The notes under the pieces are model-generated. The model saw only the letters and a program-made list of their open reading frames with translations. It ran no database searches and was not told the DNA's origin. The position numbers were made by a program, and so were the translations under genes. DNA of 64,000 nucleotides from Mycolicibacillus parakoreensis (GTDB lineage: Bacteria > Actinomycetota > Actinomycetes > Mycobacteriales > Mycobacteriaceae), in the NCBI RefSeq assembly GCF_022370835.2, contig NZ_CP092365.1, positions 2,418,001 through 2,482,000 on the forward strand, in the 5' to 3' direction. Shown here piece after piece: positions 9,590 to 19,277 of the stretch (within the stretch, counting starts at the first letter, position 1; each line of letters begins with the position of its first letter).

Positions 9590-10870
9590 ATGCCCGACAC
9601 ACCACCCGATACCACCGCGGAGAGCGGCGAGACCGCCGATGAGCCCGCCCCCACCCCGCTGCTGCGCCCCGGCGACGGCATCCCGGAGGTGGCCGTCAGC
9701 GCCGGGCAGATCGCGGCCGCCGCCGAGCGGCTCGACAGCGGCCACGGCCCGTTCGCGGTGGACGCCGAACGCGCCTCGGGGTTCCGCTACTCCAACCGCG
9801 CCTACCTGATCCAGATCCGCCGGTCCGGGGCGGGAACGGTGCTCATCGACCCGGTCGGCGACGGCGGGGACCCGGCCCGGCTGTTGACGCCGGTGGCGAC
9901 GGTGTTGGGCGCCGACGAGTGGATCCTGCACTCCGCCGACCAGGACCTGCCGTGTCTGGCCGAGGTGGGGCTGCGCCCGCCGGCGCTGTATGACACCGAA
10001 CTGGCCGGGCGCCTGGCCGGCTTCGAGCGGGTGAACCTGGCCACGATGGTGCACCGTCTGCTCGGTTTGGGGCTGGCCAAAGGACACGGCGCCGCGGACT
10101 GGTCGCGGCGCCCGCTGCCCACCGATTGGCTGAACTACGCGGCGTTGGACGTCGAGGTGCTCATCGACTTGCGCACCGCGATCGCCCGGGTGCTGGCCGA
10201 ACAGGGCAAGACGGAGTGGGCAGCCCAGGAATTCACCCATCTGCAGACCTTCGAGGCGCCCCCGACGCGCCGCGACCGGTGGCGGCGCACCTCCGGGATC
10301 CACAAGGTGCGCGGAGCGCGCGGGCTGGCCGCGGTGCGGGAGTTGTGGCTGGTGCGCGACCGGATCGCCCAACGCCGCGACATCGCCCCGGGCCGGATCC
10401 TGCCCGACAGGGCGATCATCGAGGCCGCATTGCGCGACCCGACCACCGTCACCGACCTGCTGGAGCTGCCGGTCTTCGGGGGGCGCAAGCAACGACGCAA
10501 CGCCGAGGTGTGGGTCGCCGCGCTGGCCGCGGCCCGGCAGAACCCGAACCCGCCGCCGAGAACCGAGGCCGCCAACGGTCCGCCGCCGGTGGTGCGGTGG
10601 GCCAAGAAGAAACCCGAGGCGGCGGCGCGCCTGGAGGTCGCCCGCGCGGCGGTGAGCACCATCGCCGAGCAGGTGTCGGTGCCCACGGAGAACCTGCTCG
10701 CCCCGGACCTGCTGCGCCGGCTGTGCTGGGACTGGGACGACCACGGCACGCCGGGCGACGCGGCCGCCGCGGTCGAGGCGGTGCTGCGCGCCGGACAGGC
10801 GCGCCCCTGGCAGCGCGAACTGGTCACCGGCGCGCTCGCCGAGGCGCTGGCGCGCCCGGCCCCGCGCTGA
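9590..10870 (+). CDS. rnd: Ribonuclease D-type 3'-5' exonuclease with HRDC domain
   Basis: A protein of 426 residues (Mtb Rv2681 is 438). The DEDDy exonuclease motifs are FAVDAERASGFRYS (Exo I, D and E), the Asp in HSADQDLPCL, LYDTELAGRL, and Y/D in NYAALDVEVL. An HRDC domain follows (about residues 220-300), including DIAPGRILPD. It trims 3' ends of tRNA precursors and other structured RNAs. It is translationally close to DUF3000 and converges on dxs; the 49 bp between the two stops is GC-rich without an obvious poly-U terminator. Confidence 0.92.
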   Translation: MPDTPPDTTAESGETADEPAPTPLLRPGDGIPEVAVSAGQIAAAAERLDSGHGPFAVDAERASGFRYSNRAYLIQIRRSGAGTVLIDPVGDGGDPARLLTPVATVLGADEWILHSADQDLPCLAEVGLRPPALYDTELAGRLAGFERVNLATMVHRLLGLGLAKGHGAADWSRRPLPTDWLNYAALDVEVLIDLRTAIARVLAEQGKTEWAAQEFTHLQTFEAPPTRRDRWRRTSGIHKVRGARGLAAVRELWLVRDRIAQRRDIAPGRILPDRAIIEAALRDPTTVTDLLELPVFGGRKQRRNAEVWVAALAAARQNPNPPPRTEAANGPPPVVRWAKKKPEAAARLEVARAAVSTIAEQVSVPTENLLAPDLLRRLCWDWDDHGTPGDAAAAVEAVLRAGQARPWQRELVTGALAEALARPAPR

Positions 10871-10919
10871 CCTGCCGCGCCCGGGCGCCCCGGCTCGCCG
10901 GCGCAGCGTGTCGGGGGTG

Positions 10920-12836
10920 TTAGTCGGCGTGCTGGTCGAGACGCTGTGCGGCGATGTCGGTGCTGCCGAGCGCGGCCACCCAGCCGGTGATCTGGCGGGC
11001 GATGTCCTGTTCGGTCAACCCCACCGCGGCGAGCACCTGTGAGCGGGAGGCGTGGTCGTAAAACCGTTGCGGCAGACCGATGTCGCGACACGGAACGTCG
11101 ATCTCGGCGGCGCGCAACGCGGCGGAGACCGCCGAGCCGATCCCGCCGGCCACACCGTTGTCCTCCACGGTGACCACCAGTTTGTGCCCGGTCGCCAGGG
11201 GGGCCAGCGCCGGGGCCACCGGCAGCACCCAGCGCGGGTCCACCACGGTCACCCCGATGCCCTGGTCACGCAGCCGGTGCGCCACCGCCAGGGCCATCGG
11301 CGCGAACGCCCCCACCGAGATCAGCAGCACGTCCTCGGTGAGCCCGTCGGCCGGCAGCGCCAGCACGTCGATCCCGTCACGGCGCTTGACAGCCGGGATA
11401 TCCTCGCCCACATCGCCTTTGGGGAACCGGATCGCGGTGGGACCGTCGTCGACGCCGAGCGCCTCGCCGAGCTGCTCGTGCAGCCGGATCCCGTCCCGCG
11501 GGGCGGCCACCCGCATCCCGGGCACCACGTTGAGCATCGACAGATCCCACATGCCGTTGTGGCTGGCCCCGTCGGGGCCGGTGACACCGGCGCGGTCGAG
11601 CACCAGGGTCACCGGCAGCCGGTGCAACGCCACGTCCATCATGATCTGGTCGAAGGCCCGGTTGAGGAACGTCGAATAGATCGCCACCACCGGGTGCAGG
11701 CCGCCCATCGCCAGCCCGGCCGCCGAGGTCATCGCGTGCTGTTCGGCGATGCCGACGTCGAAGAGCCGGTCGGGGAAGTGCTGACCGAAGGCGGCCAGCC
11801 CGGTCGGGCCGGCCATCGCCGCGGTGATCGCCACCACGTCGCGGCGCCCGCTGGCGTATTCGATCAGCGCATCGGAGAACACCGCGGTCCAGCCCCGCCC
11901 GGCCGGGGTCATCGCCCGCCCGGTCAGCGGGTCGATCGGGGCGGTCGCGTGCATCTGCTCGGCTTCGTCGTTCTCCGCCGGGGCGTAGCCGCGGCCCTTG
12001 CGGGTCGCGGCGTGCACGATCACCGGGCCGTTGTAGGCCCGCGCACCGCGCAGCGCGACCTCCAGGGCGTGCCGGTCATGGCCGTCGACCGGTCCGACGT
12101 ATTTCAGCCCCAGGTCGGTGAAGAGCTCCTGGGGGCTGAGCGCGTCTTTGAGCCCCACCTTGACGCTGTGCAGCGCCTGGTAGCTGAACTCCCCGATCAT
12201 TGGGATGCCCCGGATCAGCCGGCGGCCCTCGTCGAGCATCCGCTCGTAGCCGGGCTGCAGACGCAGCGCCGCCAGGTGCTCGGCGAACCCGCCGATGGTC
12301 GGAGCGTAGCTGCGGCCGTTGTCGTTGATCACGATCACCACCGGGCGGTTGGCCGCGGCGATGTTGTTCAACGCCTCCCAGCACATCCCACCGGTGAGCG
12401 CCCCGTCGCCGACGATCGCCACCACGTGGCGGTTGCGGTGCCCGGTCAGTTCGAACGCCTTGGCCAGCCCGTCGGCGTAGGACAGCGCGGTGCTGGCATG
12501 GCTGGACTCCACCCAGTCGTGCTCGCTTTCCGCACGGCACGGATACCCCGACAGCCCGCCCTGTTTGCGCAGCGTGTCGAAGTCCGGGCAGCGCCCGGTC
12601 AGCATCTTGTGCACGTAGGACTGGTGGCCGGTGTCGAAGATCATCGGGTCGTGCGGCGAGTCGAAGACCCGGTGCAGCGCCAAGGTCAACTCCACGACAC
12701 CGAGGTTGGGGCCCAGATGCCCCCCGGTGGCCGCCACCTTGTGGATGAGGAACTCGCGGATCTCGCCGGCCAGATCGCCCAGCTGCACCGAATTCAGGTG
12801 CTGCAAATCGGCCGGGCCGCGGATCTGTTCGAGCAT
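10920..12836 (-). CDS. dxs: 1-Deoxy-D-xylulose-5-phosphate synthase DXS
   Basis: A protein of 638 residues, the same length as Mtb Dxs1 (Rv2682c). It joins pyruvate and glyceraldehyde 3-phosphate in the first step of the MEP isoprenoid pathway, which supplies decaprenyl phosphate for cell-wall synthesis. The thiamine-diphosphate motif is [16 protein letters not shown]. The catalytic Glu lies in [11 protein letters not shown] and the transketolase C-terminal domain follows. A TAGACT -10 box 6 nt before the ATG makes a leaderless transcript likely. It is divergent from the CBS-domain gene. Confidence 0.96.
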   Translation of the reverse strand: MLEQIRGPADLQHLNSVQLGDLAGEIREFLIHKVAATGGHLGPNLGVVELTLALHRVFDSPHDPMIFDTGHQSYVHKMLTGRCPDFDTLRKQGGLSGYPCRAESEHDWVESSHASTALSYADGLAKAFELTGHRNRHVVAIVGDGALTGGMCWEALNNIAAANRPVVIVINDNGRSYAPTIGGFAEHLAALRLQPGYERMLDEGRRLIRGIPMIGEFSYQALHSVKVGLKDALSPQELFTDLGLKYVGPVDGHDRHALEVALRGARAYNGPVIVHAATRKGRGYAPAENDEAEQMHATAPIDPLTGRAMTPAGRGWTAVFSDALIEYASGRRDVVAITAAMAGPTGLAAFGQHFPDRLFDVGIAEQHAMTSAAGLAMGGLHPVVAIYSTFLNRAFDQIMMDVALHRLPVTLVLDRAGVTGPDGASHNGMWDLSMLNVVPGMRVAAPRDGIRLHEQLGEALGVDDGPTAIRFPKGDVGEDIPAVKRRDGIDVLALPADGLTEDVLLISVGAFAPMALAVAHRLRDQGIGVTVVDPRWVLPVAPALAPLATGHKLVVTVEDNGVAGGIGSAVSAALRAAEIDVPCRDIGLPQRFYDHASRSQVLAAVGLTEQDIARQITGWVAALGSTDIAAQRLDQHAD

Positions 12837-12842
12837 CTGGTC

Positions 12843-12848
12843 AGTCTA
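12843..12848 (-). promoter_or_regulatory. Leaderless -10 box (TAGACT) of dxs
   Basis: On the minus strand TAGACT is followed by 6 nt and then the dxs ATG at 12836. It stands back to back with the -10 box of the divergent CBS gene, with about 10 bp between them. Confidence 0.5.
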
Positions 12849-12858
12849 CGCAGCACGA

Positions 12859-12864
12859 TAGGGT
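12859..12864 (+). promoter_or_regulatory. Leaderless -10 box (TAGGGT) of CBS gene
   Basis: TAGGGT ends 7 nt before the ATG at 12872. This favours that start over the GTG at 12863, which overlaps the box itself. Confidence 0.5.
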
Positions 12865-12871
12865 GCGGTGC

Positions 12872-13324
12872 ATGCACGCCGAGGACATCGCGGAGAGTTT
12901 TCCGGTCGTCGCCATCGATTCTCCGGCCCTCGACGCGGCCCGACTGCTGGCCGACCATCGTCTGCCCGGGATCGTGGTGACCGACGACGCGGGCCAGCCG
13001 CACGCGGTGCTGCCGGCCTCCCAGGTGGTGGCGTTCATCGTGCCCCGGTACGTGCAGGACGACCCGGCGCTGGCCGGGGTGCTCAACGAGCCGATGGCCG
13101 ATCGGGTCGCGCAGCGCCTCGACGGCAAGACGGTGCGCGACGTGCTGCCCGAGCATCTCCACGATGTGCCTCCGGCGAACGCCGACGACACCCTCATCGA
13201 GGTGGCCGCGTCGATGTCGCGACTGCACAGCCCGCTGCTGGCGGTGAACAAGGATGGGCGTTTTTTCGGGGTGATCACCGCCTCGCGCGTGCTGGCCGCC
13301 GCACTGGGCGCCGGGGAGCGCTGA
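12872..13324 (+). CDS. Paired CBS-domain protein (Rv2683-like)
   Basis: A protein of 150 residues made of two CBS motifs (residues about 5-55 and 85-145) and little else. Such modules bind adenine nucleotides and often sense energy state for a partner. The second motif reads [20 protein letters not shown] with [13 protein letters not shown]. The partner here is most likely the ArsB-type permease that begins 5 bp downstream, so the CBS protein could gate or sense transport. That link is inferred from adjacency, which is conserved in Mtb. Confidence 0.85.
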   Translation: MHAEDIAESFPVVAIDSPALDAARLLADHRLPGIVVTDDAGQPHAVLPASQVVAFIVPRYVQDDPALAGVLNEPMADRVAQRLDGKTVRDVLPEHLHDVPPANADDTLIEVAASMSRLHSPLLAVNKDGRFFGVITASRVLAAALGAGER

Positions 13325-13328
13325 GTCG

Positions 13329-14618
13329 ATGACGGCGGCCGTCGCGGTCACGGTGTTCGTGCTCGCCTACATCGCGATCGCCAGCGACCGGATCAACAAG
13401 ACCACCGCGGCGCTGGCCGGCGCCGGGATCGTGGTGCTGTTGCCGGTGATCGACTCGCGCGACGTGTTCTTCTCCCACGAGACCGGCATCGACTGGGATG
13501 TCATCTTCCTGCTGTTCGGGATGATGATCATCGTCGGGGTGCTGCGCCAGACCGGGGTGTTCGAGTACGCCGCCATCTGGGCGGCCAAACGCGCCGGCGG
13601 GCGCCCGCTGCGGATCATGATCCTGCTGGTGTTGATCACCGCGGTGGCCTCGGCCCTGCTGGACAACGTGACCACGGTGCTGCTGATCGCGCCGGTGACG
13701 TTGTTGGTCTGCGACCGGTTGGCGATCAACCCGGTGCCGTTTCTCATCGCCGAGGTGCTGGCCTCCAACATCGGGGGGGCCGCCACCCTCATCGGTGATC
13801 CGCCCAACATCATCATCGCCAGCCGCGCCGGGTTGACCTTCAACGACTTCCTGGTGCACATGCTGCCGATCGTGGTGATCGTCATGATCGCGGTCGTCGC
13901 CCTGCTGCCGGTGCTGTTCCGCGGGGCGTTCCGGGTGGACCCGGCGCGGGTGGCCGACGTGATGGCGCTGGAGGAACGCGAAGCCATCCGCGACCGGTCG
14001 CTGCTGCTCAGATGCGCCGCGGTGCTGACGCTGGTGTTCGCCGCGTTCATGGCGCACTCGCTGGTGCACATCGAACCGTCGATCGTGGCGCTGCTCGGCG
14101 CCGGTGTGCTGGTGATGATCTCGCGGCTGGGCCACGCCGACTATCTGTCCAGCGTCGAGTGGGAGACGCTGCTGTTCTTCGCCGGGTTGTTCGTCATGGT
14201 CGGGGCCCTGGTGAAAACCGGGGTGGTCGAATCGCTGGCCCAGTCGGCGATCGCGGTGACCGGCGGCGACATGCTGTTCACCACGATGCTGATCCTGGGG
14301 ATCTCCGCACCGGTGTCGGGAATCATCGACAACATCCCCTATGTGGCGACGATGACCCCGATCGTCGGCGAGCTCGCCGCTGCCGGCGGCGACGGTCATC
14401 AGGGCGTGCTGTGGTGGGCGCTGGCACTCGGTGCGGACTTCGGGGGCAACCTCACCGCGATCGGGGCCAGCGCCAACGTGGTGATGCTGGGCATCGCCCG
14501 GCGCTCGGGCAACCCGATCTCGTTCTGGGAATTCACCCGCAAGGGCGCGATCGTGACCGTGGTGGCGGTGGCGCTGTGTGTGCCCTACCTGTGGTTGCGC
14601 TACTTCGTTCTGGCCTGA
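13329..14618 (+). CDS. ArsB/NhaD-type (CitT superfamily) anion or ion permease
   Basis: An integral membrane protein of 429 residues with about eleven hydrophobic segments. It is similar to the two tandem Mtb proteins Rv2684/Rv2685 (ArsA/ArsB1); only one copy is present here. Conserved family elements are [15 protein letters not shown] in the first half and the pseudo-repeated [15 protein letters not shown] in the second, plus [13 protein letters not shown]. ArsB-type exporters extrude arsenite, while relatives carry Na+/H+ or dicarboxylates, so the substrate is open. No arsR or arsC gene lies nearby, which argues against a dedicated arsenic operon. ATG follows the CBS gene by 4 bp. Confidence 0.85.
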   Translation: MTAAVAVTVFVLAYIAIASDRINKTTAALAGAGIVVLLPVIDSRDVFFSHETGIDWDVIFLLFGMMIIVGVLRQTGVFEYAAIWAAKRAGGRPLRIMILLVLITAVASALLDNVTTVLLIAPVTLLVCDRLAINPVPFLIAEVLASNIGGAATLIGDPPNIIIASRAGLTFNDFLVHMLPIVVIVMIAVVALLPVLFRGAFRVDPARVADVMALEEREAIRDRSLLLRCAAVLTLVFAAFMAHSLVHIEPSIVALLGAGVLVMISRLGHADYLSSVEWETLLFFAGLFVMVGALVKTGVVESLAQSAIAVTGGDMLFTTMLILGISAPVSGIIDNIPYVATMTPIVGELAAAGGDGHQGVLWWALALGADFGGNLTAIGASANVVMLGIARRSGNPISFWEFTRKGAIVTVVAVALCVPYLWLRYFVLA

Positions 14619-14637
14619 GCGCCGCGCCCCCCCGGTC

Positions 14638-15825
14638 TCACCGGGTCAACAGCGCCACGCCCTCGAGGTGATGGGTCAGCGGGAACGCGTCGAACACCGT
14701 GATCTGCTCGACGTCGTAGCCGTGACCGCGGTAGAGCCCGATGTCGCGGGCGAACGACGCCGCCTCACAGCCGAGGTGGATGACCCGGGGCACACCGGCG
14801 TCGGCGAGCAACCCGATGACCTCGCGGCCGGCCCCGGCGCGCGGCGGATCGAGCACGGCGACGTCGGCCGCGCGCCGCTCGCGGGCCAGCGCGCGGCGCA
14901 CCGAGTCGGTGCGCACCGAGACCTGCGGCAGGTCGGCCAGCGCGGTGCGCGCCGCCCCCGTGGCGGCCCGCGCGGTGTCGACGCTGAGCACCCGACCGGA
15001 CTCCCCGACCGCCGCGGCCAGCGCCGCGGCGAACAATCCCGCCCCGCCGTAGAGATCCCATCCGGTCGCCCCGGGCGGCAGGTGCGCGAGGTCGCCCACC
15101 AGCGCGCTGTAGCGGGCCGGTGCGTCGCGGTGGGCCTGCCAGAACGCGGTCACCGGCAGCCGCCAGGAGCGCCCCGCCACCGTGTGGCGGGCGTGATAGG
15201 CGCCGTGGAGCACCCGGGGGCGCCCGCGTCCGGTGACCACGACATGACGGGTCCGGTCGTCGTCGACGACGGCGTGCACCCGACTGCCCGGCGGAAACCT
15301 CAGGTCGGCCAGACCCTCGACCAGTGCTGGGGTCAACTGGGCGCAGCGCAGGTCGGTGACCAGCGCGTCGCTGCGGTAGCGGTGCAGCCCGGCGCGCCCG
15401 TCGGCGCCGACACCGAACCGCACCCGGTCACGCCACCCGGTGGCCGCTCCGGTGGCCGCTCCGGTGCCCAGCGTCTGCACCTCGCCGGCCCAGCGGTACC
15501 CGCCGAGGCGCTCGAGCTGGTTGGCGACCACCGCGGCCTTGAGCCGGCGGGCCGCCTCCGGCGCCGCGAACGCCAGGTCGCAGCAGCCGGCCCCGTCGGG
15601 CCCGGCGATCGGGCAGAGTGGCGCGATCCTGTCGGGCGAGGCGGCGATCACCTCCCGCACCTGCGCGTGCCAGTAGGCGTCGCGGCGGGCGGTCACCTGC
15701 GCGCGCACCCGTTCGCCGGGCAGCGCGCCGCGCACGAACACCACCCGGCCGTCGTGACGGGCCACACAGGCGCCCCCGTTGGCGGGCGGGCCGACCGTGA
15801 GCACCAGCGTGTCGGCGTCGTTCAC
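14638..15825 (-). CDS. TrmA/RlmD-family RNA (uracil-5-)methyltransferase (Rv2689c-like)
   Basis: A protein of 395 residues. The N-terminal TRAM domain (about residues 1-60, VFVRGALPGERVRAQ) is followed by a cysteine cluster CPIAGPDGAGCCDLAF, which may coordinate an Fe-S cluster. The SAM domain carries GWDLYGGAGLFAAALA and VLDPPRAGAG. The usual catalytic SCNP motif is HLGCEAASFARD, keeping the Cys. It methylates U in rRNA or tRNA; which site is unknown. GTG 15823-15825 overlaps the stop of the upstream permease gene (GTGA). Confidence 0.87.
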   Translation of the reverse strand: MNDADTLVLTVGPPANGGACVARHDGRVVFVRGALPGERVRAQVTARRDAYWHAQVREVIAASPDRIAPLCPIAGPDGAGCCDLAFAAPEAARRLKAAVVANQLERLGGYRWAGEVQTLGTGAATGAATGWRDRVRFGVGADGRAGLHRYRSDALVTDLRCAQLTPALVEGLADLRFPPGSRVHAVVDDDRTRHVVVTGRGRPRVLHGAYHARHTVAGRSWRLPVTAFWQAHRDAPARYSALVGDLAHLPPGATGWDLYGGAGLFAAALAAAVGESGRVLSVDTARAATGAARTALADLPQVSVRTDSVRRALARERRAADVAVLDPPRAGAGREVIGLLADAGVPRVIHLGCEAASFARDIGLYRGHGYDVEQITVFDAFPLTHHLEGVALLTR

Positions 15826-17825
15826 CGCGCCTCATCCACGAAACCGCGCCGGGTGTCGCCGGGCGCGACCCGATGGCGCAGGGTCTTGAGCCGCTCCGAG
15901 GAGTTGAGCTGCCACGGCACCGAGGTGACCATCACCTGCGGCATGAACAGCAGCCGGGTTTTCAGCCGGAACGCGCTCTGGTTGTGCAGCACCTGTTCCC
16001 ACCACCGGCCCACCACGTATTCGGGGATGAACACGGTGACCACGGTGCGCGGCGACTCCCTGCTGACCCGTTTGACGTAGTCGAGCACCGGGCGGGTGAT
16101 CTCCCGGTACGGCGAGGCGATCACCTTCAACGGCACCGCGACGTCGCTCTGCTCCCACTGCTGCACCAACGCGCGGGTCTCGGCGTCGTCGACGCTGACC
16201 GTGATCGCCTCCAGGGTGTCCGGGCGGGTGGCCCGGGCGTAGGCCAGCGCCCGCAGCGTCGGCAGATGCAGTTTGGAGACCAGCACCAGCGCGTGGTTGC
16301 GGCTGGGCAGCACCGTCTCGGTCTCGTCGTCGGCCTGGCGGGCCAGTTCGCGCCCGATCGCCTCGTAGTGGCGGTGGATCAGTTTCATCAACGCGAACAG
16401 CACCGTCATCGCCAGCATCGCGATCCACGCCCCGGCGAGGAACTTGGTGACCAACACCACCAGCAGCACCGTCGCGGTGCACACCGAACCGATCAGGTTG
16501 ACCAGCCGCGCCCGCAGCATGACGCGCCGCGCCCGCGGGTCGGTCTCGGTGCGCAGCAGCCGGGTCCAGTGGCGGACCATGCCGATCTGGCTCAACGTGA
16601 ACGACACGAACACCCCGACGATGTAGAGCTGGATGAGCGCGGTCACCTTGGCCTGGAATGCGACGGTGACCGCCCCCGCGGCGATCGCCAGGAACACGAT
16701 CCCGTTGGAGAACGCCAGCCGGTCCCCGCGCGTGTGCAGCTGGCGCGGCAGGTAGCTGTGCTGGGCCAGCACCGAACCGAGGACCGGGAACCCGTTGAAC
16801 GCGGTGTTGGCCGCGAGCACCAGGATCAGTGCGGTCACCGCGGTGACCGCGACGAAACCGAGGTGGAATCCGCCGAACACGGTGTGGGCCAGTTGGGCGA
16901 CCACGGTCTTCTGGTGGTAGTCGGCCGGGGCGCCGCCGAGCTGGGTGCGCGGGTCGTCGACGATCTGCACCCCGGTCTGCTGGGCCAGCAGCACGATGCC
17001 CATCAGCATCGAGACCGAGAGGGCCCCCATCATCAGCAGCGTGGTCGCGGCGTTGCGCGACTTCGGTTTACGAAACGCCGGCACGCCGTTGCTGATGGCC
17101 TCCACCCCGGTCAGCGCCGCACAGCCCGAAGAGAACGATCGGGCCACCAGGAACACCAACGCCACCCCCGCGATCGCCCCGCCCTCGGCGTGCATCTCGA
17201 AGTCCGCCGACTCCGCGCGCAGCGGCTCACCGAGCACCCAGATACGGAACAGTCCCCAGCCGAGGGTGACCGCCATCGCCACGATGAACGCGTAGGTGGG
17301 CAGGGCGAACGCCACGCCCGATTCGCGCACCCCGCGCAGGTTCATCCCCATCACCGCCACGATCGCACCGACCGCGAACAGCACCTTGTGCTCGGCGATG
17401 AGCGGATACGCCGAGCCGATGTTGGAGACCGCCGAGGAGATCGACACCGCCACGGTCAACACGTAGTCGACCATCAGCGCCGCGGCGACGGTGAGCCCGG
17501 CGTTGGCGCCGAGGTTGGCGGTGGCCACCTCGAAGTCGCCGCCGCCGGACGGGTAGGCGTGCACGTTCTGGCGGTAGCTGGCCACCACGACCAGCATCAC
17601 GAACGCCACCGCCAGCCCGATCCACGGCGTCAGCGAGTAGGCGGCCAGCCCGGCCACCGACAGCATGAGGAACACTTCCTCGGGGGCGTAGGCCACCGAC
17701 GACAGCGCGTCGGAGGCGAACACCGGCAACGCGATCCGCTTGGGCAGCAGGGTGTGCTGCAGCCGGTCGCTGCGAAACGGCCGGCCCAGGATGACCCGGC
17801 GTGCCGCGGTGGAAAGTTTGGACAC
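15822..17825 (-). CDS. APC-superfamily amino acid/potassium permease with C-terminal soluble domain (Rv2690c-like)
   Basis: A protein of 667 residues from GTG 17823-17825 (VSKLSTAARRVILGRPF); the open frame continues upstream but is not family-like. The first about 440 residues hold twelve hydrophobic segments, starting with LPVFASDALSSVAYAPEEVF, the APC family N-terminal signature. The last about 200 residues form a soluble domain resembling universal-stress-type folds (HALVLVSKLHLPTLRALAYA). It is divergent from ceoB/ceoC, which encode RCK-type potassium regulators, so K+ transport is a reasonable alternative to amino-acid transport. This pairing is conserved in Mtb. Confidence 0.87.
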   Translation of the reverse strand: MSKLSTAARRVILGRPFRSDRLQHTLLPKRIALPVFASDALSSVAYAPEEVFLMLSVAGLAAYSLTPWIGLAVAFVMLVVVASYRQNVHAYPSGGGDFEVATANLGANAGLTVAAALMVDYVLTVAVSISSAVSNIGSAYPLIAEHKVLFAVGAIVAVMGMNLRGVRESGVAFALPTYAFIVAMAVTLGWGLFRIWVLGEPLRAESADFEMHAEGGAIAGVALVFLVARSFSSGCAALTGVEAISNGVPAFRKPKSRNAATTLLMMGALSVSMLMGIVLLAQQTGVQIVDDPRTQLGGAPADYHQKTVVAQLAHTVFGGFHLGFVAVTAVTALILVLAANTAFNGFPVLGSVLAQHSYLPRQLHTRGDRLAFSNGIVFLAIAAGAVTVAFQAKVTALIQLYIVGVFVSFTLSQIGMVRHWTRLLRTETDPRARRVMLRARLVNLIGSVCTATVLLVVLVTKFLAGAWIAMLAMTVLFALMKLIHRHYEAIGRELARQADDETETVLPSRNHALVLVSKLHLPTLRALAYARATRPDTLEAITVSVDDAETRALVQQWEQSDVAVPLKVIASPYREITRPVLDYVKRVSRESPRTVVTVFIPEYVVGRWWEQVLHNQSAFRLKTRLLFMPQVMVTSVPWQLNSSERLKTLRHRVAPGDTRRGFVDEAR

Positions 17826-17940
17826 GAGAGCCAAGGGTATGCCTCCGCGCCGCTGACGGTAGCGTTCGGCGTAGGCGATGCCCACAGCAGGCGGGCCAGC
17901 CCCTGCAGGGAAGCGAATCCACCAGCCGAAAGGACCTCGG

Positions 17941-18618
17941 GTGAGGGTTGTAGTGATGGGATGCGGTCGGGTCGGCTCCTCGCTGGCCGACGGGCTGGCC
18001 CGGATCGGCCACGACGTGGCGGTCATCGACCGGGACAGCACGGCGTTTAGCCGACTCAGCCCGGAATTCACCGGGGAACGGGTCCTCGGCATGGGCTTCG
18101 ACCGCGATGTGCTGCTGCAGGCCGGCATCGAAGACGCCGGGGCGTTCGCGGCGGTGTCCTCCGGGGACAACTCCAACATCATCTCCGCGCGACTGGCCCG
18201 CGAGACGTTCGGGGTGACCCGGGTGGTGGCCCGCATCTACGACGCGAAACGCGCCGCGGTCTACGAACGGCTCGGCATCCCCACGGTGGCGACCGTGCCG
18301 TGGACCACCGACCGGTTGCTCAACATCTTGACCCGCGACACCGAACCCGCGAAATGGCGCGACCCCACCGGCACCGTGGCGGTGGTCGAGGTGGTGTTGC
18401 ACGAGGGCTGGGTGGGCCACCGGGCCAGCGACCTCGAGACCGCCACCGGCGCGCGGGTGGCGTTTCTGCTGCGCTTCGGCTCGGGGCTGCTGCCCGACGC
18501 GAAGACCATCCTGCAGGCCGGCGACCAGGTGTATGTGGCAGCGGTCTCCGGTCACGCCGCCGAGGCGGTGGCGATCGCGGCCCTGCCGCCCAGCGAGGAT
18601 CCGCGGGGGCAGCGATGA
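17941..18618 (+). CDS. ceoB: TrkA-type RCK protein CeoB
   Basis: A protein of 225 residues from GTG 17941, preceded by AAAGGACC. The RCK N-domain shows VVVMGCGRVGSSLADGLARI (Rossmann GxGxxG) and the acidic ribose binder in AVIDRD. The C-domain (about residues 140-220) contains HEGWVGHRASDLE. It is a cytoplasmic subunit that binds nucleotide and controls a potassium transporter. It overlaps ceoC by 4 bp, so the two probably form a hetero-oligomer. The nearest membrane partner in the window is the divergent APC permease. Confidence 0.92.
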   Translation: MRVVVMGCGRVGSSLADGLARIGHDVAVIDRDSTAFSRLSPEFTGERVLGMGFDRDVLLQAGIEDAGAFAAVSSGDNSNIISARLARETFGVTRVVARIYDAKRAAVYERLGIPTVATVPWTTDRLLNILTRDTEPAKWRDPTGTVAVVEVVLHEGWVGHRASDLETATGARVAFLLRFGSGLLPDAKTILQAGDQVYVAAVSGHAAEAVAIAALPPSEDPRGQR

Positions 18619-19277
18619 AGGTCATGATCGGCGGCGCCGGCGCCGTCGGCCGCTCGATCGCCCGCGAGCTCGTCGACAGCGGCCACGAGGTCTGCCTCAT
18701 CGAACGCAACGCCGACCACATCGACACCGACGCGTTGGCGACCGCGCAGTGGCAGCTCGGAGACACCTGCGAGCTGAGCCTGCTGGAGTCGGTGCACCTG
18801 GAGGACTTCGACGTGGTGATCGCCGCGACCGGCGATGACAAGGCCAACGTGGTGCTGTCGCTGCTGGCCAAAACCGAGTTCGCCGTACCCCGGGTGGTGG
18901 CCCGGGTCAACGATCCGCGCAACGAGTGGCTGTTCACCGAGGCGTGGGGCGTCGATGTGGCGGTCTCCACCCCGCGGATGCTGGCCTCACTGGTGGAGGA
19001 GGCCGTCGCCGTCGGCGACCTGGTGCGGTTGATGACCTTCCGCAAGGGCGAGTCCAACCTGGTGGAGATCACCCTGCCCGACGACACCCCGTGGGGGGGA
19101 CGGCCGGTGCGCAAACTGGAGTTGCCGCGCGACGCGGCGCTGGTGACGATTCTGCGCGGGCCCCGGGTGATCGTCCCGCAGGCCGACGAACCGCTGGAGG
19201 GCGGCGACGAGTTGCTGTTCGTCGCGGCCGCCGAGGTCGAAGCCCAGTTGCGCGCGCTGCTGCTACCGGCCCACTGA
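18615..19277 (+). CDS. ceoC: TrkA-type RCK protein CeoC
   Basis: A protein of 220 residues, ATG overlapping the ceoB stop (ATGA). The N-domain MIGGAGAVGRSIARELVDSG has the Rossmann glycine pattern, with CLIERNADHID providing the acidic ribose ligand. The RCK_C domain includes VEITLPDDTPWGGRPVRKLE. It is the second half of the CeoB/CeoC potassium-uptake regulatory pair known from Mtb Rv2691/Rv2692. Its 3' end overlaps the convergent DUF3159 gene by 15 bp. Confidence 0.92.
   Translation: MKVMIGGAGAVGRSIARELVDSGHEVCLIERNADHIDTDALATAQWQLGDTCELSLLESVHLEDFDVVIAATGDDKANVVLSLLAKTEFAVPRVVARVNDPRNEWLFTEAWGVDVAVSTPRMLASLVEEAVAVGDLVRLMTFRKGESNLVEITLPDDTPWGGRPVRKLELPRDAALVTILRGPRVIVPQADEPLEGGDELLFVAAAEVEAQLRALLLPAH

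Noticed and set aside
11052..12980. Open frame of 642 codons opposite dxs
   Set aside because: Antisense shadow of a fully recognisable DXS; composition is Arg/His/Val-rich and domainless.
15873..18050. Long plus-strand open frame of 725 codons opposite the APC permease
   Set aside because: Antisense shadow; the minus-strand product has twelve membrane segments and the APC signature.
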